From: Acetobacterium sp965140355
GTDB taxonomy: Bacteria; Bacillota; Clostridia; Eubacteriales; Eubacteriaceae
NCBI GenBank assembly: GCA_965140355.1
Contig: OZ223195.1
Coordinates: 310,001 to 374,000, forward strand
Length of the DNA stretch: 64,000 bases
Direction: 5' to 3'
A program made the translations under genes and the position numbers. This document shows positions 1 through 7,755 of this stretch, one piece after another; position 1 is the first letter of the stretch; the number at the start of each line of letters is the position of its first letter. The notes beneath the pieces are model-generated. The model had not been told where the DNA came from. It saw only the letters and a list, made by a program, of their open reading frames with translations, and did not search any database.

Positions 1-1
1 T

Positions 2-178
2 AATCCCACGATGTATAGCAAAGCCAGTGTTCAGCGAAATGTTGCTCAACTTAAGGAAGACGGCGTTATTTTTGTTGCTCATCCTGATGCGCAGACTAAA
101 TACCCCAGCCTTTTTCCCGGGGTCACAGCAATTGTTGACGCAGTCAAAAAAGTTTTGCTCGCACCGCCGCAAATGTAA
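2..178 (+). CDS. Flavoprotein (HFCD/PpcDC-like) C-terminal fragment
   Basis: The first 58 codons visible read in one frame to a TAA stop; the 5' part lies outside the window. The segment NPTMYSKASVQRN followed by LKEDGVIFV resembles the C-terminal part of the HFCD flavoprotein fold (phosphopantothenoylcysteine decarboxylase, dipicolinate synthase B and relatives), where an N-x-x-M-(W/Y) segment and a Q-R-N-(I/V)-A helix line the FMN/substrate site. These proteins decarboxylate cysteine-type substrates or bind FMN. The protein ends right after the domain, so a CoaBC fusion is not supported. The specific function is undetermined. Confidence 0.6.
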   Translation, partial: NPTMYSKASVQRNVAQLKEDGVIFVAHPDAQTKYPSLFPGVTAIVDAVKKVLLAPPQM

Positions 179-256
179 TACGAACTACTCGTTTGGACAA
201 ACTTAATTATTAAACGTTAAAAAGACGACTATTACAGTTTTTTTATTGGATTAAAG

Positions 257-295
257 CAAAAACCGGATTTCGATTTTTTCGAAATCCGGTTTTTC
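257..295. terminator. Bidirectional intrinsic terminator
   Basis: A perfect 15-bp inverted repeat (258-272 with 280-294) has a short T-rich loop, with A-run before and T-run after. It therefore works as a rho-independent terminator on both strands. It sits between the rightward flavoprotein gene and the leftward methyltransferase gene, as expected for convergent genes. Confidence 0.85.
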
Positions 296-361
296 AGTTT
301 ATCTGATTGCTTTTACTTAAGGTTAAATCTTTACCATGGTCGCATTATATAAAAAAAAGAT

Positions 362-958
362 TCATTTTAGTGAACGTTTTGTTCCTGAAATGACATAAAT
401 TTCGGATGTATCGACAAGAATATCTAATTTAAAATCGGTGTCAAATATTTCAGCTTCGGTTTTGGCGGCCTGAAGGTGTGAGGATACTTTTTTCACTTGA
501 TCTCCACTGTGACGGCTATTGATCGTCTCCCGGGATTCGCTATGGGCAATGATAAAACGGCCATTTTCTTTCAGACAAGCTGATAGTTGTGATGCAAAAG
601 CTTTTTTATCGGAGAAATGGGGATAGCAACTGTAAGCAATGGCTAAATCAAACCCCGTTTCCCCCCATTCGTAGAAATTGCCGACTTTAAAATGCACTTG
701 TGGTTCCGGATGTTTTTTACAGGCCTCCGCAATCATCAATTCGGACAGATCAATCGCAGTGATTAAAGCTGGTTGATATTTGAGCAAATAAGGAATCAGC
801 ACTCCCGTTCCGGTGGCAATATCGAGGATTTGACTGTTTTCTTTAATCCCTGCCAGAGTCAGAATGGCATTAATTTTATCGCTACTGTGGTGACAAATGG
901 TATCCCATTTATCAGCAACCGTATTAAAATAGTTGCGTGTTATTTCAGCATTATTCAT
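362..958 (-). CDS. Class I SAM-dependent methyltransferase
   Basis: 198 aa. Motif I is ILDIATGTGVLIPYL (about residues 44-58), the glycine-rich SAM-binding loop of class I methyltransferases. It is followed by an acidic residue in AIDLS that contacts the ribose hydroxyls. The fold is the UbiE/Methyltransf_11/25 type, and the substrate cannot be told from sequence. The start lies 8 bases after the stop of the upstream ECF transporter gene, so the two are co-transcribed. The pairing suggests the methyltransferase acts on, or is regulated with, the imported vitamin-like compound. Confidence 0.75.
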   Translation of the reverse strand: MNNAEITRNYFNTVADKWDTICHHSSDKINAILTLAGIKENSQILDIATGTGVLIPYLLKYQPALITAIDLSELMIAEACKKHPEPQVHFKVGNFYEWGETGFDLAIAYSCYPHFSDKKAFASQLSACLKENGRFIIAHSESRETINSRHSGDQVKKVSSHLQAAKTEAEIFDTDFKLDILVDTSEIYVISGTKRSLK

Positions 959-966
959 TTTTTTAC

Positions 967-1497
967 CTAGCCCTTCAAATGGATAGGATGTTTGATAACT
1001 TTTCCTTTTTCCATTGCCATTACCAGTAGCGGAACCACGAGTAATTGCAAAACAATACCAGGAAGTGCCATCACAAAGGTACTGGTTAAAAAGATCTGAA
1101 AGCCAAATTCTTTTCCGGCAACATTGTATAAAATAGTCGATGCAACCCCGGAGACAATCCGGCCAGCCAACATCGCACCGATCAGCGAAAGATATAAATT
1201 AAGATTTAATTTACGGTAAAAAAGTCCGGCCAGCGCGCCATAGGCGCCTAACTCAAAGATCATTCCCACCCCGGTTGGAAAAATTGGTGGCATTCCTGTC
1301 AGGAGTGATGATAGTAAGGGTGTGAGCATACCGACGGCCAGACCATATTGCCAGCCAAAACAAAGACCACAAAGCAATACCGGAATATGCATCGGCAGAA
1401 AGACGGAACCGGCTCCGATGGCGTGAAACAGTTGCGGCAGAATGAGACCCAACGCGATACACAATCCGGCCCCAACAAGATTTTTTGTTTGATTCAT
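967..1497 (-). CDS. ECF transporter S component (substrate unknown)
   Basis: 176 aa, almost entirely hydrophobic with about five or six membrane segments. It has the small size and Gly/Ala-rich helices typical of substrate-binding S components of energy-coupling factor vitamin transporters. The segment HIPVLLCGLCFGWQYG followed by LTPLLSSLLTGMPP is characteristic of a widespread clostridial S-component family whose ligand is usually not assigned. It would work with a shared EcfA/EcfA'/EcfT module encoded elsewhere, since none is adjacent. GGAGG precedes the ATG. The upstream leader is structured and ends in a T-run, so ligand-responsive attenuation is plausible. Confidence 0.75.
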   Translation of the reverse strand: MNQTKNLVGAGLCIALGLILPQLFHAIGAGSVFLPMHIPVLLCGLCFGWQYGLAVGMLTPLLSSLLTGMPPIFPTGVGMIFELGAYGALAGLFYRKLNLNLYLSLIGAMLAGRIVSGVASTILYNVAGKEFGFQIFLTSTFVMALPGIVLQLLVVPLLVMAMEKGKVIKHPIHLKG

Positions 1498-1519
1498 AAC
1501 AAGTCCTCCAACTTTTTAA

Positions 1520-1580
1520 CAAAAAAAGCCAACAAAACAGAACTCCCTTCAAAGAGTTACCGCCTTACTGGCTTATTGTT
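1520..1580 (-). promoter_or_regulatory. Attenuator/riboswitch-like leader of ECF transporter operon
   Basis: Read on the minus strand, the roughly 60-nt leader can form AAGCCA/TGGCTT closed over an inner hairpin AACTC/GAGTT, followed directly by TTTTTTT (an intrinsic terminator). A competing pairing, CAACA with TGTTG plus CAG with CTG, uses the same 3' strand and would disrupt it. Alternative structures of this kind before a vitamin transporter gene are typical of transcriptional riboswitches. I could not match it to TPP, THF, preQ1 or SAM consensus elements. Pairings were found by eye only. Confidence 0.5.
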
Positions 1581-1596
1581 GATTTATATTAAATTT

Positions 1597-1625
1597 AGTT
1601 TAGCGCAATAATATCATTTTGTCAA
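1597..1625 (-). promoter_or_regulatory. Sigma-A promoter of ECF transporter operon
   Basis: On the minus strand TTGACA (1620-1625), a 17-base spacer and TAAACT (1597-1602). Transcription would start near 1590 and run through the attenuator-like leader. Confidence 0.75.
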
Positions 1626-1709
1626 TAATAAATGTTTATAATTCCGTTATTTTAAATGATTAGTTAAAAAATCTCAGCAATTCTTACGCTTAACATTTAT
1701 TTCCAATAA

Positions 1710-1785
1710 TGGTGATCCCGACTGGACTTGAACCAGCGACCCCTACCGTGTGAAGGTAATGCTCTCCCAGCTGAGCTACGAGATC
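1710..1785 (-). tRNA. tRNA-Val (anticodon CAC)
   Basis: 76 nt with encoded CCA. The acceptor stem GATCTCG pairs with CGGGATC plus discriminator A. The D arm contains GCTCAG...GAGC. The anticodon loop is TTCACAC with stem TTACC/GGTAG, giving anticodon CAC (Val, codon GUG). The T loop GGTTCAAGTCC is canonical. It is a single gene, not part of a tRNA cluster. Confidence 0.95.
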
Positions 1786-1801
1786 ACATTAAGCTGAATT
1801 A

Positions 1802-1830
1802 ATTTTACATGATTTTTTTCTGATTGTAAA
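1802..1830 (-). promoter_or_regulatory. Promoter of tRNA-Val
   Basis: On the minus strand TTTACA (1825-1830), 17-base spacer, TAAAAT (1802-1807), just upstream of the tRNA 5' end. Confidence 0.65.
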
Positions 1831-2108
1831 GTTTTTTAGTAGTTCTTTCTCTGAAATTAGATTAAAAGCAATTAAAAAAGACAACGAGTCACAATTAATG
1901 ACGAAAAATGTTGCCTTTTTTAAAAGGAAAAAGAAAATGATTGTTGTTAGTGTTTATAGAAATAGTAACGATTCAATCTTTATTAAACCTTGGAATCCGG
2001 CCATCTTCAGCAAATCTTAATAAAAATAGCATTGATATCACTTTTATGATTAGCCTAAGCGACCATGATAATAACTGCTTGTCGGCTAAGCTGTTGTTTG
2101 AGCAATTG
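1831..2108. other. Gene-free AT-rich stretch
   Basis: Between the tRNA-Val promoter and the SLC12-like gene I see no convincing reading frame, RNA gene or repeat. It is AT-rich spacer. Confidence 0.5.
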
Positions 2109-2138
2109 TTATAGTTGTCAGCTTTAACACAACTATAA
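2109..2138 (-). terminator. Hairpin directly after the transporter stop
   Basis: Perfect 10-bp inverted repeat (2109-2118 with 2129-2138) abutting the stop codon of the SLC12-like gene. No U-run follows on the minus strand, so it may be an mRNA 3'-end stabiliser rather than a true intrinsic terminator. Confidence 0.4.
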
Positions 2139-4262
2139 TTATGCTAAAATATTTTCGAACCCGCCAGAGGCTACAAATAATAAACTTCCGGGTGATGTGT
2201 CAAGTAATTTAATAATATCTTCATATTTTCCTGGCATGCCTAAAATGGTCAAATCGGCACTTTCTTCCTGGATTAATTGATAAAAGTTACCGGTGACTAC
2301 TTTAATTTGTGTATTTCCCGGAAGTCGGGCTTCTTCAATAAAACCAAGTAGTTCCTTTTCGACTTTATTTTTCGCATGTTCGTGTCCAACCGCTCGATAT
2401 AAGGTGATCTCCGAATGCAGATTGTTCACCAGTTTTAAGGCGCTTAATACTGCTAAGTCATTATTTCGACTTTTCTCACGTAACCAGATATTAATTTTTC
2501 GCTCAGAACCAAGTCCGAACTTCGGATGCAGCCAAAGACACATGACGGAAATTTTAGTGTGCCGCAAATCATTAATCAGCGTTTTTAGCCGATCTCTTTT
2601 TTCAGCGTCATCACTAATCGTCAACAATACCATATTGGGTGGGAGAAAACTATTCTCAAAACATTGAAGTGCTTGAATCAGCATTTTACCATAATGATCG
2701 GATTGAACAAACACTTTTTGAACAAATAGTCGTTCAGCTATCATTGGTTGTAAAACATCGTTTATTGCTTCTTTTTGAGTTTCATCCATAGTTGTTTCCG
2801 GAAAAATGGTTAGATAATAAAGTCTGCCCGAAGGGAAAATAATATTTCTGACAAATCGTGAGATTCGTCTGAAATCCTCGGGTGATTCTACCGGAATTGC
2901 CACTGCCGGTTTCCAGAGGCGCGGATGATAAGGTGTTTGCATAATTCGTTGCGCGGCCCATTCGGTAAAGGCAACAAAAATACTACTTCGGACATCGCCA
3001 AAAGGCGAAACCAGATTTTTTTGTTTTAACAACGAATAGATCACAATGATTGTAATAATTGTCACACCAGTAAATAAGGGATTGATTAATAACATCACTG
3101 AAAAACATCCAACCGTTCCTACCAATGGGACAAAAATCGACATTGCCATAGTTGGTCTGAAGCTGGAAATGCCGGTTCCTTGTTCAATTAACACAACCAG
3201 ATTAATCATTAAGTAGGTGGTCAGAAAAAACATCGTTAAAAGGACTGCTAAGCTGTTCAAATTTCCCAACACGATCACGATCAGGGAAATCAGAGATGAT
3301 AACAAAATTGCATGAAGCGGTTCACCTTTTTTAGTTTTTTTTGAAAAAAAAGGTCCGAATGGAATAACTCGATCTTCAGCTAGTGCGGCCAGCGTTCGCG
3401 GAGCACTGACCAATGTTGATAAAGCTGATGATAAGACTGCTCCCATCACGCCTGCAACAATTAAAAAATCAAATCGCGCGAGTTTGAAAATAATCATCGT
3501 GTCGGATAACAGTAAGTTTTGAGGTGCTTGACGGGCAAACCAGATGGCCAGAAAAATATAAACGACAAAACCTGTTATTACTGCGGCAATGGTACCCTTG
3601 ATAATGCTTTTTCCTGGATTTTCCAGATCCCCAGACATGGTCGCCCCGGTTAATATACCGGTAACGGCGGGAAAAAATATGGCAAATGTCGCCCAGAAAC
3701 TGACTTCTGTCATAGTGCCACTCAGGACCATCGGGCCAGCGTTTAAACTCGGTCCGATTAAAAAAGAAATAATCGAAAGAATTACAGCAGCCAGAATAAA
3801 ATATTGCACCCGAAAAGCCAGCCGGGTACTGATAATCGAAAGTGCAGTTAATACGGCCCAGACAATCACACCCACCAGGATGATCGAATGGGTTGGAAAA
3901 AAGGTAACCCAAAGTTCACTAAAACCGGCAATATAAAAAGCGACCGAAATAGCTTGTGAAAAATAAAGTGGAATCCCGATCGCGCCGCCCATTTCCATGC
4001 CGAGAGATCTTGAAATAATGGCATAGGCCCCGCCGGCTCCAATTTTTATGTTCGTTAACATCGATGACATTGCCAGGGTCGTAGTCACCGTGATGACATG
4101 AGCCAGGACAATAATTAACAAGGCTCCCCACAAACCAACATTACCGACAACCCACCCCAGTCGCAAGTACATAATAACGCCCAGAATAGTCAGCAGAGTC
4201 GGGACATAAACTCCTTCAAGGGTATTGAGACCTTTATTTTTCGTTTCTTTAACTTTTTTCAA
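2139..4262 (-). CDS. SLC12-like cation-chloride cotransporter / APC permease
   Basis: 707 aa. Residues about 15-440 hold some 12 membrane helices of the APC superfamily, beginning LEGVYVPTLLTILGVIMYLR and continuing with IKIGAGGAYAIISRSLG. Both resemble the helix 1 and helix 3 signatures of SLC12 (Na-K-Cl/K-Cl) transporters. About 260 cytosolic residues follow, resembling the SLC12 C-terminal domain and ending in a USP-like segment (ADLTILGMPG). A role in electroneutral ion or amino acid transport is inferred. The start is a TTG preceded by AGGAAAGG. It is transcribed alone. The closest alternative is an amino acid permease with a C-terminal regulatory domain. Confidence 0.8.
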   Translation of the reverse strand: MKKVKETKNKGLNTLEGVYVPTLLTILGVIMYLRLGWVVGNVGLWGALLIIVLAHVITVTTTLAMSSMLTNIKIGAGGAYAIISRSLGMEMGGAIGIPLYFSQAISVAFYIAGFSELWVTFFPTHSIILVGVIVWAVLTALSIISTRLAFRVQYFILAAVILSIISFLIGPSLNAGPMVLSGTMTEVSFWATFAIFFPAVTGILTGATMSGDLENPGKSIIKGTIAAVITGFVVYIFLAIWFARQAPQNLLLSDTMIIFKLARFDFLIVAGVMGAVLSSALSTLVSAPRTLAALAEDRVIPFGPFFSKKTKKGEPLHAILLSSLISLIVIVLGNLNSLAVLLTMFFLTTYLMINLVVLIEQGTGISSFRPTMAMSIFVPLVGTVGCFSVMLLINPLFTGVTIITIIVIYSLLKQKNLVSPFGDVRSSIFVAFTEWAAQRIMQTPYHPRLWKPAVAIPVESPEDFRRISRFVRNIIFPSGRLYYLTIFPETTMDETQKEAINDVLQPMIAERLFVQKVFVQSDHYGKMLIQALQCFENSFLPPNMVLLTISDDAEKRDRLKTLINDLRHTKISVMCLWLHPKFGLGSERKINIWLREKSRNNDLAVLSALKLVNNLHSEITLYRAVGHEHAKNKVEKELLGFIEEARLPGNTQIKVVTGNFYQLIQEESADLTILGMPGKYEDIIKLLDTSPGSLLFVASGGFENILA

Positions 4263-4664
4263 TCGTTACTACCTTTCCTGAAGAAAAAAATTGTAATTTC
4301 TTTCATTCAAGTGTTTTAGCACCTATTACGGTTATAAATCTCAAAATAAAATGAAATATCTGATTTCATTCTATTTTTGCACATGTTATTAATACTGTCA
4401 ACGTTAAATGGTAACCGCAGCGAGATTGTAACGATTGCTCCTTAAATAATTGATTTATCTAATTGATGATCGCGATTATTTGTGTTCTCCCCATTACAAG
4501 AATAATGCGAATCAAAATCAATATATACTTTATTTTTATGTTATTGGACTTCATTAAAATAATCAAGTGTTTTGCATCAAACACTGAATGCTAATCAATT
4601 TATTATGGATTGGATTTTAAATGATTACTATTTAAACAGAATTCTTATATACAGAGTTTCTTAC

Positions 4665-4693
4665 TTGACATCTCAATATTGATTGGCTATATT
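4665..4693 (+). promoter_or_regulatory. Strong promoter of NRAMP gene
   Basis: TTGACA (4665-4670), 17-base spacer, TATATT (4688-4693). It implies a start near 4700 and a 135-nt untranslated leader. The rest of the 570-base gap back to 4263 is AT-rich and shows no gene. Confidence 0.8.
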
Positions 4694-4708
4694 TAAAATA
4701 TAATTAAT

Positions 4709-4828
4709 ATTGATAACAAATTTTCCGTTTTTGAATTTCGTTAGCCTCCATACCTTAGCGTCGCAAAAAAAAACCTAGGGATCGCTTTAACAGCAACGGA
4801 ACGTCCCTGTTTATCAATTGAAAGGAGG
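4709..4828 (+). promoter_or_regulatory. Structured leader, possible metal-sensing RNA
   Basis: ATTGATAAC (4709-4717) can pair with GTTTATCAAT (4809-4818) with one bulged base. This encloses about 90 nt that contain a further GGGA/TCCC hairpin. The closing stem ends 2 bases before the AAAGGAGG ribosome binding site, so its formation could control translation of the NRAMP transporter. Mg (M-box), Mn (yybP-ykoY) and NiCo riboswitches regulate such transporters in clostridia. I do not see a convincing match to their conserved cores, so the class is unknown. Confidence 0.45.
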
Positions 4829-4834
4829 AATTAA

Positions 4835-6097
4835 ATGAATTGGTTTTCAAATCTGATGGGAACAAATCATCGACCATCACTCGGACTTAAGAATTTATTA
4901 AAATATATTGGACCCGGTCTGCTTGTTACGGTTGGTTTTATTGATCCCGGAAATTGGGCTTCCAATATTGCCGCCGGCTCAACCTATGGTTATGCCTTAT
5001 TATGGATGGTCACCCTCTCAACCATTATGCTGATTGTTCTGCAACACAACGTTGCACATTTAGGGATTGTAACTGGCGATTGTCTGGCTGAATCAGCAAC
5101 CAAACATTTGCCTAAATATTTATCACAGCCGACGCTATTAACGGCTGTTCTAGCTGCCATTTCAACGGCCCTGGCGGAAATTTTAGGGGGCGCCATCGCG
5201 CTGCAAATGCTTTTTCGCATTCCTATTAAAGTTGGTGCCGTTTTAATGTTGGGATTAACCGTTTGGCTAGTTTTTAGCAACTCGTATGGACGGCTTGAAA
5301 AAGTCATCATTGGTTTTGTTTCAATTATTGGTTTATCTTTTCTTTATGAACTGACCTTAGTTGATGTCAATTGGTCGGCGGCAGTTTCTGGATGGACAAC
5401 CGTTAGTTTTCCCGATGGTTCAATGCCCATTATCATGTCTGTTTTAGGTGCAGTTGTGATGCCTCATAATCTCTTTCTTCATTCTGAAATTATCCAAAGT
5501 CGGCAATGGAATCTGGAGGATGAAACAATCATCAAAAAACAACTCAAATACGAGTTTTTTGATACCTTATTTTCAATGATTGCCGGCTGGGCTATTAATA
5601 GCGCGATGATTATTCTGGCGGCCGCAACTTTTTTTAGCCGCAGCTTTGTGGTATCGGACCTGACTCAGGCACAACAGATGTTAGTCCCACTTTTAGGCAA
5701 CTGGGCCTCGGTTGTTTTTGCCATTGCATTACTTTTTTCGGGCATTTCATCAACGACTACGGCAGCTATCGCCGGCGGCAGTATTTTCGCCGGGATATTT
5801 GGCGAACCGTATGATCTTAAGGATAATCATACCAAGTTTGGTGTTACTATGATTCTCATTGTCGCAACACTGGGGATTTTTTTGATCACCGATCCGTTCC
5901 AAGGGCTAATTTACAGTCAGATCTTGTTGAGTATTCAGCTACCGATTACGGTTGTCTTACAAATTTATCTGACCTCATCTGCTAAAGTTATGGGTGTCTA
6001 TAAAAATTCTGCTTTAACGCGAACCATATTGATCGCTTTTGCGGTTATCTTAACAGTTCTAAATGTAATGTTGTTATTTTTTATGATTCAAGGTTAA
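4835..6097 (+). CDS. NRAMP-family divalent metal transporter
   Basis: 420 aa, about 11 membrane helices. The two unwound-helix signatures that bind metal are present: DPGN in GFIDPGNWASNIAAGS (helix 1) and MPHN in VVMPHNLFLHSEIIQSR (helix 6). The retained Met/Pro/His of helix 6 favours Mn2+/Fe2+ import over the Mg-transporting NRAMP branch, which loses this methionine. Proton-coupled import at the cytoplasmic membrane is known for the family. AAAGGAGG lies 6 bases before the ATG. The gene is monocistronic behind a strong promoter and a structured leader, suggesting metal-dependent control at the RNA level. Confidence 0.85.
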   Translation: MNWFSNLMGTNHRPSLGLKNLLKYIGPGLLVTVGFIDPGNWASNIAAGSTYGYALLWMVTLSTIMLIVLQHNVAHLGIVTGDCLAESATKHLPKYLSQPTLLTAVLAAISTALAEILGGAIALQMLFRIPIKVGAVLMLGLTVWLVFSNSYGRLEKVIIGFVSIIGLSFLYELTLVDVNWSAAVSGWTTVSFPDGSMPIIMSVLGAVVMPHNLFLHSEIIQSRQWNLEDETIIKKQLKYEFFDTLFSMIAGWAINSAMIILAAATFFSRSFVVSDLTQAQQMLVPLLGNWASVVFAIALLFSGISSTTTAAIAGGSIFAGIFGEPYDLKDNHTKFGVTMILIVATLGIFLITDPFQGLIYSQILLSIQLPITVVLQIYLTSSAKVMGVYKNSALTRTILIAFAVILTVLNVMLLFFMIQG

Positions 6098-6098
6098 C

Positions 6099-6118
6099 AG
6101 CTAATTGTGTAATTAGCT
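6099..6118 (+). terminator. Weak hairpin after NRAMP gene
   Basis: Perfect 8-bp stem AGCTAATT/AATTAGCT with a GTGT loop just after the stop codon. Only a mixed A/T tail follows, so termination is uncertain. Confidence 0.4.
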
Positions 6119-6202
6119 AAATTTATTGGCATATTTCACTTGGGATTCTCATTTCTTAAACTAGATGTCCCAATCTAACTACTTAGATAAAAACATTAAT
6201 TT

Positions 6203-6232
6203 TTGACATGATCTTGAGTATTACATTATAAT
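6203..6232 (+). promoter_or_regulatory. Promoter of DUF1836 gene
   Basis: TTGACA (6203-6208), 18-base spacer, TATAAT (6227-6232): a consensus sigma-A promoter. An AAGGAGG site precedes the downstream ATG. Confidence 0.8.
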
Positions 6233-6263
6233 AAGATGAGAATGACCAAGGAGGTATTTAAAA

Positions 6264-6764
6264 ATGGAAAATATATCCGCTGATATCTTAAACTTTCATT
6301 GTCCGCGATGGCATGAATTTCCCGACATTGATTTATATATGGACCAACTAGTAACGATTTTAGAAAAAAATTTAATCGTTTTTGAACAAATATGGGGCGA
6401 AAAAATCATTACGTCAACGATGATCAACAACTATGTAAAACAAAAAGTAGTCGTCCCTCCGATCAAAAAACGTTATAACCGAGAGCACCTTGCTTATTTT
6501 TTTGTCGTTTCAATTATGAAACGGGTATTGAGCATCTCTGAAATAGGTGATTTAATTGCGTATCTGATTAACATTTACACCATTGACCAAACCTACGATT
6601 TGTTTTGCGATGAACTGGAAACGGCTATCAAAGCAATTTTTTCTCCAACCGATAATACCAATCAGCCAATCGGCCAACCCATTTTAGGGTTGGTTATTTT
6701 GCGATCAGCTGTACTTGCTTTTGCCAATAAAATATATTTTCAAGTCAGTATCAAGAACTTATAA
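6264..6764 (+). CDS. DUF1836 domain protein (putative HTH regulator)
   Basis: 166 aa. It matches the DUF1836 pattern seen across Firmicutes: WHEFPDIDLYMDQLV near the N-terminus, then MINNYVKQK and KKRYNREHLAYFFVVSIMKR, then a helix beginning LSISEIGDLI. The N-terminal half looks like a MerR-type winged helix, so a DNA-binding role is likely but not demonstrated. It has its own consensus promoter. Its 3' end overlaps the convergent SGNH hydrolase gene by 14 bases, with no terminator between them. Confidence 0.75.
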   Translation: MENISADILNFHCPRWHEFPDIDLYMDQLVTILEKNLIVFEQIWGEKIITSTMINNYVKQKVVVPPIKKRYNREHLAYFFVVSIMKRVLSISEIGDLIAYLINIYTIDQTYDLFCDELETAIKAIFSPTDNTNQPIGQPILGLVILRSAVLAFANKIYFQVSIKNL

Positions 6765-7461
6765 GCGTTTGCTTCATCATCACCTGTGTTATCGTCTGAT
6801 AAATTAATTCATAACCCAAGCGATTGGGATGAATTCCATCTTCACCGATATAATCTTCATATTGATGCTTTTTGAGAAATTCACTGCGGATGTCAATGAG
6901 CGGAATTGACAGCTTTTTGGCTAACAAAACAATCTGTAAATTATACATTTCCTGCCACCGATAAATAATATTAAGGTTCCCCAGCCATTTTAAAAGATTC
7001 TCTTTATTTAAATTTTGGGAAAGCCATTCAAAATAGCGTTCCGGGACGAGTGGTGGCAATGAGAGCATAATCGGTTTTCCCCCATTTGCTTTAATTTCTT
7101 CAATGATTTGCGTATAGATCCTCTCGAAGATGAGCGTTGGTGTTTTAGGAGTATGTTCCGCCTGAGGATTTTCGGCAATTTCATTCCAAGCATAGTCACA
7201 ATCATTTCCGCCAAATTCTAAAAATACGTTGTCATAGGATGCAATTTTATTAGCGTGACGTTTAACAACGGCCAAACCTTTGGCAACGGTGCTGCCCATC
7301 TTTGAAAAATTGTCCAGAATAATATTAGCTTGTCCAACTAAATCAGGCAAATCAATTTTAACCAATCCATAACGGCCGGATTCTTTTTGTTGGATGACGC
7401 CCTTTCCGATCGAATCGCCAAAAACACATATTTTGACATCATTTTTAGTAATAAAACTCAT
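6751..7461 (-). CDS. SGNH/GDSL-family hydrolase
   Basis: 236 aa. The SGNH blocks are visible in order: block I FGDSIGKG (nucleophile Ser near residue 17), a glycine in block II, block III GGND (about 84-87), and block V DGIHPN with the catalytic Asp-x-x-His near residue 210. No signal peptide, so it is probably a cytoplasmic esterase or acyl hydrolase. The natural substrate is unknown. It is transcribed alone from a promoter with a dyad over its -10 region. Confidence 0.8.
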   Translation of the reverse strand: MSFITKNDVKICVFGDSIGKGVIQQKESGRYGLVKIDLPDLVGQANIILDNFSKMGSTVAKGLAVVKRHANKIASYDNVFLEFGGNDCDYAWNEIAENPQAEHTPKTPTLIFERIYTQIIEEIKANGGKPIMLSLPPLVPERYFEWLSQNLNKENLLKWLGNLNIIYRWQEMYNLQIVLLAKKLSIPLIDIRSEFLKKHQYEDYIGEDGIHPNRLGYELIYQTITQVMMKQTLISS

Positions 7462-7582
7462 TGATTAAACCTCTTTCTGCGATCAATTTGGTGTTCATTC
7501 ATCGCGGTTACTACAAAATTTAAAACGGAGATATATCGAGAAATGTCAGTTGCACTTATATAGTTGATAATGTCATATAATC

Positions 7583-7625
7583 TAGTTAGTAAAACTATAT
7601 TATCTAATTAAAAAGATTGTGTCAA
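7583..7625 (-). promoter_or_regulatory. Promoter with overlapping dyad, SGNH hydrolase gene
   Basis: On the minus strand TTGACA (7620-7625), 17-base spacer, TAATAT (7597-7602). A dyad TAGTT-N5-AACTA (7583-7597) overlaps the downstream edge of the -10 and the start point, a position typical of repressor operators. Confidence 0.6.
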
Positions 7626-7706
7626 TGTCTTTTTTTAATTTTTTATTATGGCAGTTAATTACTGATTTATGGCATTTTTGATAATAAGAAATTATTTCGT
7701 AATAAT

Positions 7707-7755
7707 TAAAAAAAGGATATTTTAACTAAACTAATTTAGCTAAAATATCCTTTTA
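7707..7755 (-). terminator. Terminator of corrinoid methyltransferase operon
   Basis: A 14-bp stem (7711-7724 with 7741-7754) is followed on the minus strand by seven T. It overlaps the last codons of the GntR gene, so the operon ends here. Confidence 0.85.

Noticed and set aside
4709..4828. Assignment of the NRAMP leader to the M-box, yybP-ykoY or NiCo riboswitch
   Set aside because: Length and conserved core residues do not match what I know of these classes, so it is reported only as an unassigned structured leader.
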